A stretch of DNA of 64,000 nt from Blepharisma stoltei (taxonomy: Eukaryota; Ciliophora; Heterotrichea; Heterotrichida; Blepharismidae), in NCBI GenBank assembly GCA_914767885.1, contig CAJZBQ010000052.1:342501-406500 (forward strand), written 5' to 3'. Below the pieces are notes generated by a model that worked only from the letters and a program-made list of their open reading frames with translations, was not told the origin of the DNA and did no database searches. The position numbers were made by a program, and so were the translations under genes. Positions within the stretch are counted from its first letter, which is position 1. Each line of letters begins with the position of its first letter. Of the stretch, positions 33,350-43,601 are shown one piece after another.

Positions 33350-36300
33350 CTAGTTGTGGCCTCCAGTGCTGCTCACAATTCGAGTTTCTTTAGGCTCTGA
33401 TTTTAGAAGTCTTATCAGTGGCATATAGTCGTTTTTGCTTTCTTTTCGAGGAGGCTCTTGAAGTTCTTCCTTTATATTGCTCTGTAGAATGTTGGAATCA
33501 GCTATTTCTTCTTCTGAATCAGATTTGACTCCATATAGCTCATTAGAAGAAATCACAAAATTTTCCTTGAAGAAATCAGCATCAAAAGACCCTTCAGAAC
33601 TTGATGATCTTTCAGCTGGCTGTGTAATAGATATAAAATCATTAGAAGAAGTATCAGCTGCTGCAGTTTCTTGGGGCTTGGATTTTTTTTGTTCAATAGA
33701 AAGCTCACTCTTTGTGTGATCGCTGCCTTTCACTAACTCAATTTTTTTGGCTTGGGGAATTCTTTCTGTGTAAGCTTCTTGCTTTTGTTTGGGGCTTTTT
33801 GTGGCAGTTTGTACATCTGCTTTTGCAGTGTTAGGACGGATTGGGGTTCTTGTTCTGATTGGGGTAATTTCATTGACCTTTTCTTGGGGATTCCGTGTTC
33901 TTTTAGCTGAAAGAGGTCTTGTATAGATTTTCTTAACACTAGGGTCTCTGAGTGGTGATTTTCCTCGGTTTGTGAAAGAAACTTCAAGCTTGTTATTCCT
34001 TTTGGGATAAGATTAAGATTACGATTACTCGTTGTCGACCCCACTTATCTTAGGATCTAACAATACAAGCTCACCCTTCATGAATTCCATCCACTGGCGT
34101 ACAGCTCTGAACAACGGTAGGTGGAATCGGCCTAACCGTCGAACCGTTACACTAGCCTATGGCCCAGACGAGTCTCTCTTCTTGCCTTGAATGTGATTCA
34201 AGTACACTTGGAGCTGCCGAAGCAGTTCAACGCTGATTTCCTTCAGGAAGACTGAACTTCCCTCACTAGGACAAGTATAGGGGACAGAACCCCTAACTCA
34301 TACATTCCATTTTTAATTGTGATTCCAATATACATAAAATGGCGTATGGCGACCGACCCACCCTCTCAATGGTGGTTACCTATGTATATCCGGGCATGGT
34401 TTTTGGAGCCAGGAGTTAGCCCAACAATGTCTGGGACCTCGAAGCGAGAGGCCTAAGCGCGAAAGCCGCTGTTTTTGCGACCAGACCCATGGGCAGTTAC
34501 TCGTGACTTCTTTTTGCCAGCAGCGCTCAGCCCAGTGAGTGCCCGAAATGAGGCAGGGCGACTTACCTGCCTAAGCTGCTTTTGTGGCTCGCCCCGAATG
34601 GCGAAAGCTGTTGAGTTCTTTCTCGGGATGACCGGAAAAGAGGGGAAGGCGAGTTAGACAACTAAACGGGGGTCTCTCCAATTGAAAAGGTGCCGTTCAA
34701 TGGGCAGATCTGGCGGACGACGCTGCAGTGTTGGCGTAAACTTAGGCGACGATCATATTGGAAATGGAGGTGGTCAGCAAAGCCGGTATAAGACGGCCCT
34801 TGACAATACCTCTACCGAGAAACCGGGGGTTTCGGCCCGGGCTTGGTGAACGCTCTGCCACCACACGGGAAACCGTGGAATGCTTCCTCGGACGTAGTAA
34901 GGACCTTAAATACCCAGCGTAATCTTAATCTTAATCTTAATTGTGATTTCCTTTTAGTAACTTTGGCTTTTGATGGCTTTAGTGGATAATGCTTATTGTA
35001 GCTTTGCTTGATATGAGATAAAAGTGGAGATTCCTTAGGTAGCAAAGAGAAATAAAACGGTGACGTTGACAGATTTTGGACTTCTAGGCGCACTACCTGT
35101 GGAGCAGGTAGGATCCAATTCGATGGAGCTGAAAATAGACCTCTATCTCTTATTGAAGTAGGCCTTTGGATTTGTGGATGCCTGCCGAAGAGGGAAGTTT
35201 TGTTTTCTCCCCGAAGGTTTCCTGTCACTACCAGATGGGCTAGACAGGCTTGCCCCTTAAATAATTTTAGCCAAAAGGGCAACCTTTTGGAGCCCAAGAT
35301 GCTACGCTAATGGGCTAACCCTCTTATGGCGAGTATAAACTTTAACTTTAGGCAGCAAAGCCTTTGCGATGTCTAGAGCTCTGAAGTGCCAAACTTGGCT
35401 TTCTACAACTTTCAGCTCTGAGTGTTCAACAGAGCATATAAATCTTATTTCAGTAGCTATGCAAAAATATGTTACAACAATAAGACAGACATTTTCAAAA
35501 ATAGAGTCTTTAGACAGCTCTCCAATTATCCCATTTGAAATCTTTATTTCTTGCAGTGTTATAGGCTCAATTGTCATTAGATCACCAATATTGTAAGAAT
35601 GAATCCAATCGTTATAATGCTGCACTCCAAGTACAGATCTCATATCGATTTTCAACGGTTTTCCAGGCTTTTTTTCTGTTTTTCCACTGGCTTTGTTAAA
35701 AACATACTCTATTGCAGGCATCGCTTTGCTAATGACATCAATTAACTGCTCATTTTTTTGATCAGAAATCCTATTAGAGGAAATGTCTGCAGCAGATTTT
35801 ATGCTTTTTTCTTCACTTTTTCTGTATATTTATTGTTCTAAGACTATTAGGGCAAAATAAGGCTGAAAAGTATAATTTATTTGTTTTTTTCCCTTTGACG
35901 CCATAATCTGTACATACTTTATAAAGGTGCTGAAAAATTGAATATGCAAACTTTGCTGCTTGTTTAGCATGATGTAGAGCTAGGTCATGCTTATTCAGCT
36001 GTGACAGCGTTGCACATAGCTGGATATGAGTTTTGCACTGATATTTGTATTTAAACAGCTTATCAGCTAAATGCCAGCCAAAAACTCTGGTAGAAGGGTC
36101 TTGGGAAGCTAGAACACTTTTGTATTTGGCGTTAAATACGCATCCGTCTAGATAAGCTGAACATTCTTCAAGCAAATCAAGCCTTTGATAGCAGAGGGCT
36201 GTGCTATGCAAAGTGATAAGGACTGTATCTTGGTCTATGCATCCTCCCTGTGTTACGACTGCTTCTAATAATTCTTCACTTTTTGACAAAACTTCTAGAG

Positions 36301-36424
36301 CTTCTTTATATCTTTCTGCTTTTATCATCTGCAAAGCTTCTGCGGTAAATTGAATCAGGAGTCTAGGAACCTCGCCTTAATAAGTATTACTTTCAGAAAC
36401 GATTCTTTCAGATTCTGAATCCAT
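33350..36424 (-). CDS. Helical-repeat (TPR-like) protein, unknown function (579 aa), three IESs
   Basis: ATG 36424 (MDSESER), 15-nt intron at 36376-36390 (GTAATACTTATTAAG), stop at 33350. IESs lie at about 35827-35872, 35038-35350 and 33996-34956; after all removals the length is exactly divisible by three. The first ~210 residues look like TPR-type helix pairs (RYKEALEVLSKSEELL, YQRLDLLEECSAYL, HDLALHHAKQAAKFAYS). The middle has IDMRSVLGVQHYNDWIHSYN, an uncharacterised conserved-looking segment. The rest is basic, then Ser/Glu-rich and disordered. I do not recognise a named family. A scaffold role is a guess. Confidence 0.7.
33996..34956. mobile_element. Nested pair of SINE-like retroposons (IES)
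   Basis: The first copy (about 34005-34318, minus) has an AAGATTAAGATTA tail at the left and its head at the right (AAAAATGGAATG). A second copy (about 34332-34940, plus; head ATAAAATGGCGTATGGCG, tail TTAATC repeats) sits in its right flank, with its own duplication TTAATTGTGATT. TA-to-TA removal of the whole block gives KAKVT-NKLEVSF in frame. Confidence 0.75.
35038..35350 (+). mobile_element. SINE-like retroposon (subfamily D) as IES
   Basis: A direct repeat, TTAGGYAGCAAAG, flanks it (35035-35047 and 35348-35360). Head GAAATAAAACGG, tail AACTTTAACTTT. The inside (GGGAAGTTTTGTTTTCTCCC) is shared in inverted form with 39377-39737. Removal gives AKALLP-KESPLLSH in frame. Confidence 0.85.
35827..35872. 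other. Tiny IES (46 bp)
   Basis: Two copies of GTATA stand 46 bp apart (35824-35828 and 35870-35874). On the coding strand the frame hits stops between them. Removing one repeat unit gives GKKTNKLY-RKSEEKSIKS, joining what otherwise look like two genes. Confidence 0.75.
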
Positions 36425-36973
36425 ATTCGTGTATATTTTTAAATGATAAAAGTGGATAATAATAAAATTTTGAAAATCTATGAAAAAGGGTGGAAATGCA
36501 AAACGTAAAATCTTGATGAGACTTTAAGGATAGTAATTAAGAAATATTTGTAAAAATTATTAATAAGGAGCTAAGCAGAGAGATAAATAATAAAATTGTT
36601 TTGAGATATTTAAGTAGTTATTTTCCTATATAATAATGAAATTAAATTCTGCATGCTTCATCGTATTTTTTCGCTTTTATCTATTTCAGTCTAATTGAAC
36701 TAATTTTCTATTAGCCCAGCATAATCTAGTCTTATTGAAAATATATACGCATTTAGAATTTTGCCTAATAAATTTGAAACAGCTCTAAAATGTTTAAATA
36801 ATAACTTATCTTAAATAATAAGCTCTCATTTATTTTAAAATAATACTTTGTAGTCTATCCATTATTTCCATAAGCCCTTTTTCAATAATTAAAAACATTT
36901 TCACTAGCCATCGGATACCATATTTTCTTAAACCAATTAAGCCACGATAAATCAGCAAAGATGTTCTTATTTT
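36425..36973. other. AT-rich intergenic sequence
   Basis: 549 bp upstream of the helical-repeat gene and downstream of the beta-propeller gene. I see no gene, element ends or structured RNA. Confidence 0.5.
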
Positions 36974-39275
36974 CTAAAATTCAACATATTTCATCATTCT
37001 CTTTTTTCTCAAATTTAACCTCGAAGATGACGGATCATCAATTTCAAAATGCTTGAAAGCTAGCTTTTCAATACAATTTTCCTCTCCAGTCACAAGTCCA
37101 CCTTCATGCATCTTAATTGCATCAAGTACTAAATCAGTTAACCCCGTTATCTTTATAGCAAGTGGTATTGTGTCATTAAGGTTTATAGTAGCATCAACTA
37201 CATCTTCATCAAAATCCCATCTAGCTATTGACGCAACCATCATGATTCTTCCATCTTCACAAATCTTTACTTGATCAGTTGAATTGTAGGGCATAATTGG
37301 CTCAAGGAAAAGCTTTTCCTCGAAATCTATTGGCTCACTTTGGTAAATCAGCTCAAATGAAGATGACTCCTCATTGGCTTTGACAACTGTCAGTGCAGGC
37401 CTATATACAGCACAGAATTGATTACCTTTTCGGTAATCTATGTGTGAATATCCAAATGAAACAAAATATTGTGTGGACCCAAACTTGACATAGGGAGAGC
37501 CGCCCCTTAAGCCTGCTGGAACACTATCAAATAATCCTGAAACTTTTTTACAGTAAGTGCTTTTGTCAGTGCAATCCAAATAATTAAAGGCTTGGGTATG
37601 ACATTCTGGCCATGCAGCCTAGAGTTCATATTTAATTATATCCGGTGAGGCTTTGCCAACCTAGAATTAGACAGCTATGCTAAATAAACAATTTCGGCAG
37701 CATGCAAGGACTAGCCCAAGTCCTTTTGTAGGATTGAATTTTACCTTATGGAAAAGGAGAGGTTTGGAAATGGGAAGCCCAGCACAGCCATAATGAACAA
37801 TCAGACAACTCTCCAGCGTTAAGCCAAGAGTTATGCCCTGGATTTTAAGTTTTGCCTTTTTGCCGACAGCTGTCAGATATTCCATTTTTTGGAATTTTTG
37901 TACAAGCAGCCTATGTTCAGACCAGAAGAGTTAAATGACAGCCGTCAAAAGCAAAATGCTTAAAGCAGAGGGGCCATTCAGAGGTGAAGCCAGACGACGC
38001 ACGACGCAGTAGTGGATTGTGGAACCCCGAAGGAGAGATGGAAGCCTACGGTATTGGGTGTTAATGTAAAATCTAATAATTAAATTTGTGTGTGTCTGTG
38101 CAATCCAAAATTTGGAAGTTTTTATAGTTATACACAAAATAAAGGTGCTCGTCATCAACTATCAAAGGAGTTCAATTCTTTTCTGTATAATGGGACCATA
38201 AGCTATGCTCAATAATCCTCAAAGGCCATGATTTTCCTGTTTCAAAGTTAAAAAGAAACATCTTCCTCCTTACATCAATATCAATCATATTAAAAATCAC
38301 ATAGATTCCGCCTGCAAATGTAAAAATGCGAGGATCTTCTGGCCCTGCATTTTCTATATTATAGTCGTAAACTTCAATTGGGATTATTCCAGGCACCTGC
38401 GTGGCACCTATCATTTCTTCTGTTATTACTTCATTTCAGTGGGAATCAAATAGACTTGTAAATAAAAGACTTTTCATTGAGCCATTCTTTCGAATACTCA
38501 TCCTAACTACTGTTAGGAACATAATTAAAAAATGGCGCATTTCGTACGCTACTGGACTGCCAGAAGTACTCATTTGCATTTCTAACTATGAGGCTTGGTT
38601 TTCCAAGGGAATTCTATCCAGGATGAGTCAGTTAAGAAACTTGGAGGGGTGGTCAAAGCCCTCTGGCCTGACTTTAGGAAAAGTGAAAGGCCCATAATTT
38701 CTCCACTTCCACCAGACAGCAGAAGTGGAGCCTTTAGTCGTCACATGGCGTCAAGGAAGTAGGGACGTAGCTCACACATGAGCCGCGCCTTAGTCGGCAA
38801 CACCATATCAGACTGTGCCTTGATTATCGATACATCGTGCGGGATGCTTGCAGGCCGGCACGTGCTGAAATATGGTGGGAAGCTCCGATGCTGGCAACCC
38901 CTTAAATTTCGTAAAAACAAGTAAATTTTAAGTTAAGTTAAGACTACTGTTAGGAACATATTTTTTTTCTGGAAGCCAGACTGCTGAAGGGAACATCATC
39001 ATAAACTCTCCAGATGACTGCAGATCACAAAATTGATCGTCAAGCAGATGTGGGCTTATCATACTGAATATGAATTCTGTGTCTCTGAATAGTTTCGACA
39101 TGGATGGGGTAGTTGAAAATGATAAGCACGGGAAGCAGGATTTCTCGATGATTGAGAGGCGAGTTTTTATGTTAAAGGTAGGGCATCCTTTGAACATTGT
39201 AGGCTTGTGGTCGCCAGAAGTGCATTTGATGCAGAGTAGTAGTGCGAACAATCCGATTGAAAACTTCCAACCCAT
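36974..39275 (-). CDS. Secreted beta-propeller, GH130/BMT-like (454 aa), two IESs
   Basis: ATG 39275, TAA 36974. Signal peptide MGWKFSIGLFALLLCIKC, then a five-bladed-propeller pattern: GPEDPRIFTFAGGIYVIFN holds the GxEDPR motif of GH130 phosphorylases and beta-mannosyltransferases. EKNWTPLIVDDEHLYFVYN (Trp from TGA) and LRGGSPYV ... QYFVSFGYSH follow in the family order. The likely role is in mannoside or glycan processing in the secretory pathway. IESs at 37583-38078 and 38506-38946 are SINE-like; both removals keep the frame. At the first, the joined gene may carry a 33-nt tandem repeat (LDCTDTHKFNY then LDCTDK). Confidence 0.75.
37583..38078. mobile_element. SINE-like composite IES in the propeller gene
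   Basis: TA-to-TA removal within the repeat TTTAATTATT (coding strand) is in frame. A longer near-repeat, TTGGATTGCACWGACA, also flanks the block (37564-37580 and 38093-38109) and would give an equally open join (NFQI-LDCTDKSTYC). A minus-strand head (AAAAAATGGAATATC) lies at ~37885, so two elements may be nested. Confidence 0.7.
38506..38946 (+). mobile_element. SINE-like retroposon (subfamily B) as IES
   Basis: A 17-bp repeat, ACTACTGTTAGGAACAT, flanks it (38506-38522, 38942-38958). Head AATTAAAAAATGGCGC, tail AAGTTAAGTTAAG. Removal of exactly one repeat leaves an in-frame TAG. Removal from TA 38504-38505 to TA 38945-38946 is in frame (VPNS-RMSIRKNG). The excision boundary therefore seems not to coincide with the duplication. 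Confidence 0.75.
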
Positions 39276-39376
39276 ATATATTTATAATGAAACTACATGA
39301 GATAGACATATTTTTTATTTAGAACTATTCTTCGAAAATTGCACGCTTATTAGCAAGCTTTTAAATAAACGATAGA

Positions 39377-39737
39377 AATTAAATGAATATGCTATGCAGA
39401 AGTGTGTCAACTCACTAGCTGTCACCCACCTTGGCTCCAAATGCCAGCATTTTGATCAGCTTTCCATAGCAGAGTCACAGTTTGTAGAATTCCTTAATTA
39501 TCCTACAAGAGATTAGCATGTGGTGGGTAAAAGCTGCCTAGCCAATCTGGCAGAAAAAGAAACCTTTGGGGGAGAAACAAAACTTCCCTGCTTGAAATGC
39601 ATCCTAAGCCTGAAGGCCTCTCCAAAAAGGGGTAGAGGCCCTGCTATCAGCTTGATCACGATTTGCCCTTCTTGTTTCAAAGGGATTGTACCTCGGAGTT
39701 AGAAATCCATCAGCCCCTCCATTTTATTCCTCTTATA
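39377..39737 (-). mobile_element. SINE-like retroposon (subfamily D), intergenic
   Basis: A short direct repeat, ATAAACGATA, stands near both ends. The head is at the right (GAATAAAATGGAGGGG on the minus strand). The internal GAAACAAAACTTCCC matches 35038-35350 inverted. Not in a gene. Confidence 0.65.
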
Positions 39738-39777
39738 AACGATATAAGGAATTTTTTAAAAAAAATAAAAATAAATT

Positions 39778-39832
39778 ATAGCAGTTGCCCGATGATGGCG
39801 CATTGAGCGCCATAATCGGGCAACTGCTATAG
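39778..39832. repeat. GATGGCGC hairpin element, copy 4
   Basis: Palindrome TATAGCAGTTGCCCGATGAT-GGCGC...ATAATCGGGCAACTGCTATA, ~55 bp with a 5-nt loop. It lies 69 bp after the TRM1 stop, in its 3' flank. Confidence 0.8.
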
Positions 39833-39900
39833 CTTACTCTTAGCTTTATAGACAATAAATTTATTATAGCAATATAATCAAGAAAATCAATTTTTTATAT

Positions 39901-41743
39901 TTATTCTTCTGTGTCATCTTCTATTTCTTGTTTCTTCTTTTTGCTTTCATCAATATTTGTGTCTGCTTGCCTCTTAGCTCTTGGCTTTGGTCCCCAATTA
40001 GCTTCATTAGGAGGAAATCTTATGCTGCTCAAAACACTTTGTTCGTGCTCTGTTAATTCTTGCTCGAAGTCCGGACAAGGAGTTCTAAGTTAAACTTACT
40101 TTGGCTCTTTATTTAAGACTCTAACAGCAGCTGAATCTTCTGGTAGATTACTTATATATCGGTCACTTGCAATCGTTTTTTTCTATATAATTTTTACCCA
40201 ATGTCTAAATATGTCAAAAAGTTGGCTGACCTCTACATTGATTTTGTATTTCATCGGATGTGTATGAGATTGCGATATATTTAAGCCTGAAGACCTCACT
40301 GCAGATCTAAATTGCTTTTGAGACATAACTTGGCTTTTAAAGAACTTGCAGAGCATTGACAAATCCCAATTCAAAGGAATATCGAGTTCATCTTTGACAC
40401 AGACTAAGACCCCTTTCAATTTGTCATGGGTCTTCATATTTCTTTCCTCCAGAGTCTGTATAACTTCATCAACAAAATCCTTTTCATGTAAATTTCCAGC
40501 ATAGATTGGCCCTTGAATCAAAAACTTCCCTCCACACTCAGGACATACTGAATGCCCTTCAAATACATTTGTGGTATATTTATTTCTTCCTTCTCTGCCT
40601 AAATAATGCAAATAATAAGCTGGACATTGTGTGCATTGAAATACAAGTGCTGACTTTGCTATTGATTTTTTGGCTTCAAGGGCTGATGATATTACCTGTA
40701 CAAATACCCTGACATAGAAATCAACTGAAAGGCTTAGGAGAGGCTTAACAACAAGCTGATATTTATTAGCTGAAGCATTTAACTGATACAGTAAAACTCT
40801 TACTCCCCCCCTCGAAGTTCGACTAGATTTTTTTGGTCGAACTTCGAGGGGGGTTAAGAAAAATTTTTTTAAAAAAAAATATATAGAATTTTTTTTATAT
40901 AATTTAGTAGTTAAAAAAAAATATTTATCATATTCTTCTGTATGGTTGAGAGGGTGTAAGGGTTAGAAAAAATAGTGCAAGATGGTTTTGTAATGCTTTT
41001 TTAGAACTTGAATACAAAAATCGCAAGCTCATCCCCACATAGTTTAAAAATTTTTGAAAAATTGCTTATTTTCCTAGTAAATTTATATAGGTCTTGGTCG
41101 AACTTTGAGGGGGTTTAATTTTCCAAAAAAATAGGAATTTTCCCTATATCTTGGTCGAACTTCAAGGGGGGGGAGTTAGTGCAAACTCGTGGCAATGCTT
41201 AGCTTTTGTAGGGATACTTTGATACTTATAGAAGCAGGTATCTGGATTATTCCCACACAGCGTAGAAACGTCAGTACTTGTCACACATAGCAGTCCTCCA
41301 GATTTAACAGCCTGAACCCCTGCGTCTATAAAGCTAGCAACAGATCCATAAGGGTCAAGGTCGACAATATCCCAAACTCCTTTATTTCTGTACATAATTT
41401 CACATGCATCTGCTTGCGTGACTTCCCCCATAACATTATTAGACTCAAAATTTTGTTTGATTTCTTCAACAGCTTCAGGACTCAAATCATTAGCAATAAG
41501 TCTTTGGATTGGCTGATTGATTTCTTTATAATAGCGGATTGATCTTATCCCACTTGCAGCCATTGGTTCCAAAATGTTTAATCCTTGAAATGGCCTGCCT
41601 TGAGTTTCTAGTTTCGTTTTAAGTCGTTGTGCGTAAACTGAGGTGACTAAAACTGACATATCTCTGTTAAATACCTGGGCTGGATTCAGAAACACCCCAG
41701 ATTTTAATAAGACCTGAGCAGATCCTTCAATATGTAAAGCCAT
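39901..41743 (-). CDS. TRM1: tRNA (guanine26-N2)-dimethyltransferase Trm1 (478 aa)
   Basis: ATG 41743, TAA 39901. Two 15-nt introns (40183-40197, GTAAAAATTATATAG; 40085-40099, GTAAGTTTAACTTAG) and one IES (40803-41178). Clear family motifs: EPMAASGIRSIRYYKEI (SAM-binding motif I), DLDPYGS (catalytic DPxG-type motif), SGGLLCVTSTDVSTLCG, CNNPDTCF-like lid, VDFYVRVFV right after the IES junction (HEFAL-RVLLYQL), and zinc ligands CTQCPAYY ... CPECGG. The enzyme makes m2,2G26 in tRNA. The second intron and last exon add a basic Lys-rich tail (RAKRQADTN). Confidence 0.9.
40803..41178. mobile_element. IES: MITE with CGAAGTTCGACC ends
   Basis: 376 bp between TA 40801-40802 and TA 41177-41178. It has the same plan as the main family (end, its own inverted copy, AT-rich body, doubled other end) but a different motif, CCCCTCGAAGTTCGAC. 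Removal restores TRM1. Confidence 0.9.
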
Positions 41744-41805
41744 TTATATCTGATTATCATGAAATCACTTGAAAATCAGTTAATCGCGATTATGTGTAAG
41801 CTTAA

Positions 41806-42360
41806 TTAACTAGTAACCCACCATTGCAACAGCCCTAATCCGTCCTCATTAGCTCGTCCTAACAATTGCACAGAAGCACTGTCTTCGAACGGCAGCGCAA
41901 AAGCATGCACTTTAAACCTGATAGTTTCCCCAATATCATAGAACAAGTCATGCTCGTCAAAGTGCCACACAAAGACTCCTTCTTGCTCATCGCTAAATAT
42001 CTCTTACAATCCAGAAGGATCAGCCAAATACGCAGCTGGTATAAGTGCATCAATAAATACCATGGAAACTGTGATTCCTTCAGAGTTGGATTCTTTTATC
42101 TTCCCAGTCAAAATTTCCCCTATAAACGGCTTAAAAACCACAATCTTTGCAACGAGTTCAGATTCCAAATATAATTCCCTTACAAATGTTTGCTCGATTT
42201 CGAACGAATAAATAGCGACACAGACTCCTTCGTTTTTAAGGACTTTTCCTATGAACCTTTCTTCAAGTTTTAGTGTAATTGCTTCTCGGATATTCAACCC
42301 TAGCAGCTCTGGCTCTAGCTCTGTCTGAACTTTAAGTGTATAAAGAATAAACATAGACAT
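41806..42360 (-). CDS. RPC25: RNA polymerase III subunit RPC8/RPC25 (Rpb7 family, 179 aa)
   Basis: ATG 42360 (MSMFIL; ATG 42354 is the alternative), 15-nt intron 41993-42007 (GTAAGAGATATTTAG), TAA 41806-41808. The N-terminal half has the Rpb7-type tip domain (MFILYTLKV ... VVFKPFIGEILTGKI). The C-terminal OB fold runs EGITVSMVFIDALIPAAYL ... GVFVWHF ... IRFKV. FKPFIGEILTGKIKxSxxEG is closest to the Pol III paralogue. It forms the stalk with RPC17 and aids initiation. It ends 62 bp upstream of TRM1's start. Confidence 0.8.
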
Positions 42361-42410
42361 ATTGAAGCACAAGCATTCTTGCTATTATTTACAAAATTAA
42401 ATTCATTAAT

Positions 42411-42590
42411 TTATGCTGGAAGTTCTCCTTGGAAGCTTATATCTTCTAGCCTTAGTTCGTCTTTATTAGTTTCAGGTTTAGTAATTTTGGCATCCTGTGG
42501 GAAATCGTGAGCACTTTTTTGCCTGGATAAGGAAGAACCAAGGAAAATTACCTGATCTGGATTATTAGTTCTTGAGGAAGAGCAACCCAT
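42411..42590 (-). CDS. Small acylated protein (59 aa)
   Basis: ATG 42590 gives MGCSSSRTNN, a textbook myristoylation plus palmitoylation start; an in-frame ATG at 42620 would bury it. The rest is polar (DQVIFLGSSLSRQKSAHDF ... ISFQGELPA). No domain. Likely a membrane-bound adaptor. Confidence 0.55.
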   Translation of the reverse strand: MGCSSSRTNNPDQVIFLGSSLSRQKSAHDFPQDAKITKPETNKDELRLEDISFQGELPA

Positions 42591-42648
42591 TTTTAATAAG
42601 TCAAAATTATAACGAGCCATTTGTTTGAGAATTTTTATTTAAAGCAGC

Positions 42649-42990
42649 TTAACCTCCAAATCCGTATAAAGTTCTTCCTTGGCGCTTTAGAGCGTAGACG
42701 ACGTCAAGTGCTGTGACTGTTTTTCTTCTGGCATGCTCTGTATAAGTGACGGCGTCACGGACCACGTTTTCTAAGAATGACTTTAGGACGTTTCTAGTTT
42801 CATCATATACAAGCCCACTTAGTCTTTTAACTCCTCCTCTACGAGCTAGACGTCTAATTGCAGGCTTGGTTATTCCTTGGATGTTTTCTCTGATCACGTG
42901 GCGCCTTTTTTGTTTTCCTCCGATCTTTCCAAGTCCTTTTCCTTTGCCTTTGCCTTTGATCCCTTTTGCACCTTTTGCTTCCACTTTCAT
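42649..42990 (-). CDS. Histone H4 with an unusual N-terminal tail (113 aa)
   Basis: ATG 42990, TAA 42649. The core is classical: [55 protein letters not shown]. The tail is not: it starts [20 protein letters not shown], about 10 residues longer than normal and lacking the SGRGK start and the usual K16-R-H-R patch ([18 protein letters not shown]). Core changes are also above average for H4 ([17 protein letters not shown]). It could be a nucleus-specific H4 variant. Confidence 0.9.
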   Translation of the reverse strand: MKVEAKGAKGIKGKGKGKGLGKIGGKQKRRHVIRENIQGITKPAIRRLARRGGVKRLSGLVYDETRNVLKSFLENVVRDAVTYTEHARRKTVTALDVVYALKRQGRTLYGFGG

Positions 42991-43601
42991 TTTATTTTTA
43001 TAATTTAAGCCCCCGCTTTATCTATTGTGTTTTCTTTTTAACCGAAAGCCATTTTAGATATTGTGAGAATTAAAATTAAATAAGTCAAATTTATTGAATC
43101 AATTTCAAATTAAGTTACTCTGTCTTAATGCTTGGCTCAATAAAAAAAAAACCAAAAAAAATAGTAGAGATCATTTTGATCACATGTTTTCAATGGTCTT
43201 TTTGGTTTTTCCCCTCGTTATCTTCTTCTCTTATCTTATTCGTAAAATAGTCTTTTTTTAAATGTTCCTTCATAACTACCCTTGAAGTGATCACAGTTTT
43301 TAGTTTGCAAACACAAAAGTAAAGGATAAGATAGGGGCTGCTATGATAAGCAGTCCCTTACCAATCCCTAAACCAAGGGTGGTAGAATTGAATTTGGCCT
43401 AGTAAAGAGCTGGCCAAGAGGAAATTGCAGGATAATAAGCGATTGCCCTTGGCCAGCCAGCAAAGGATCAGCTATGAATCGGACAAATCAAATTCCTAAT
43501 GTTTATATATATATTAAAATCAAAATGAAAGTTAATTTAAATCGTTTGCATCTGTTCTATCTATGCTACTTTATTCCATAATTTAAATGAGTTTTAATTT
43601 A
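42991..43601. other. Intergenic region with GC-richer hairpins
   Basis: 611 bp. An inverted pair AAACCAAAAA/TTTTTGGTTT lies at ~43150-43208. Stems GGGGCTGCT...AGCAGTCCC (~43335-43358) and CTGGCCAAG...CTTGGCCAG (~43411-43460) sit in a locally GC-richer stretch. This could be a structured RNA or a retroposon remnant; I cannot tell which. Confidence 0.35.

Noticed and set aside
33733-34044. Separate ORF in another frame of the TPR-like gene
   Set aside because: A shadow frame; the adjoining frame runs unbroken into the downstream part of the gene.
38506-38946. Genes with SINE inserts as simple pseudogenes
   Set aside because: Each gene keeps full-length, motif-intact frames after TA-to-TA removal, with no other decay.
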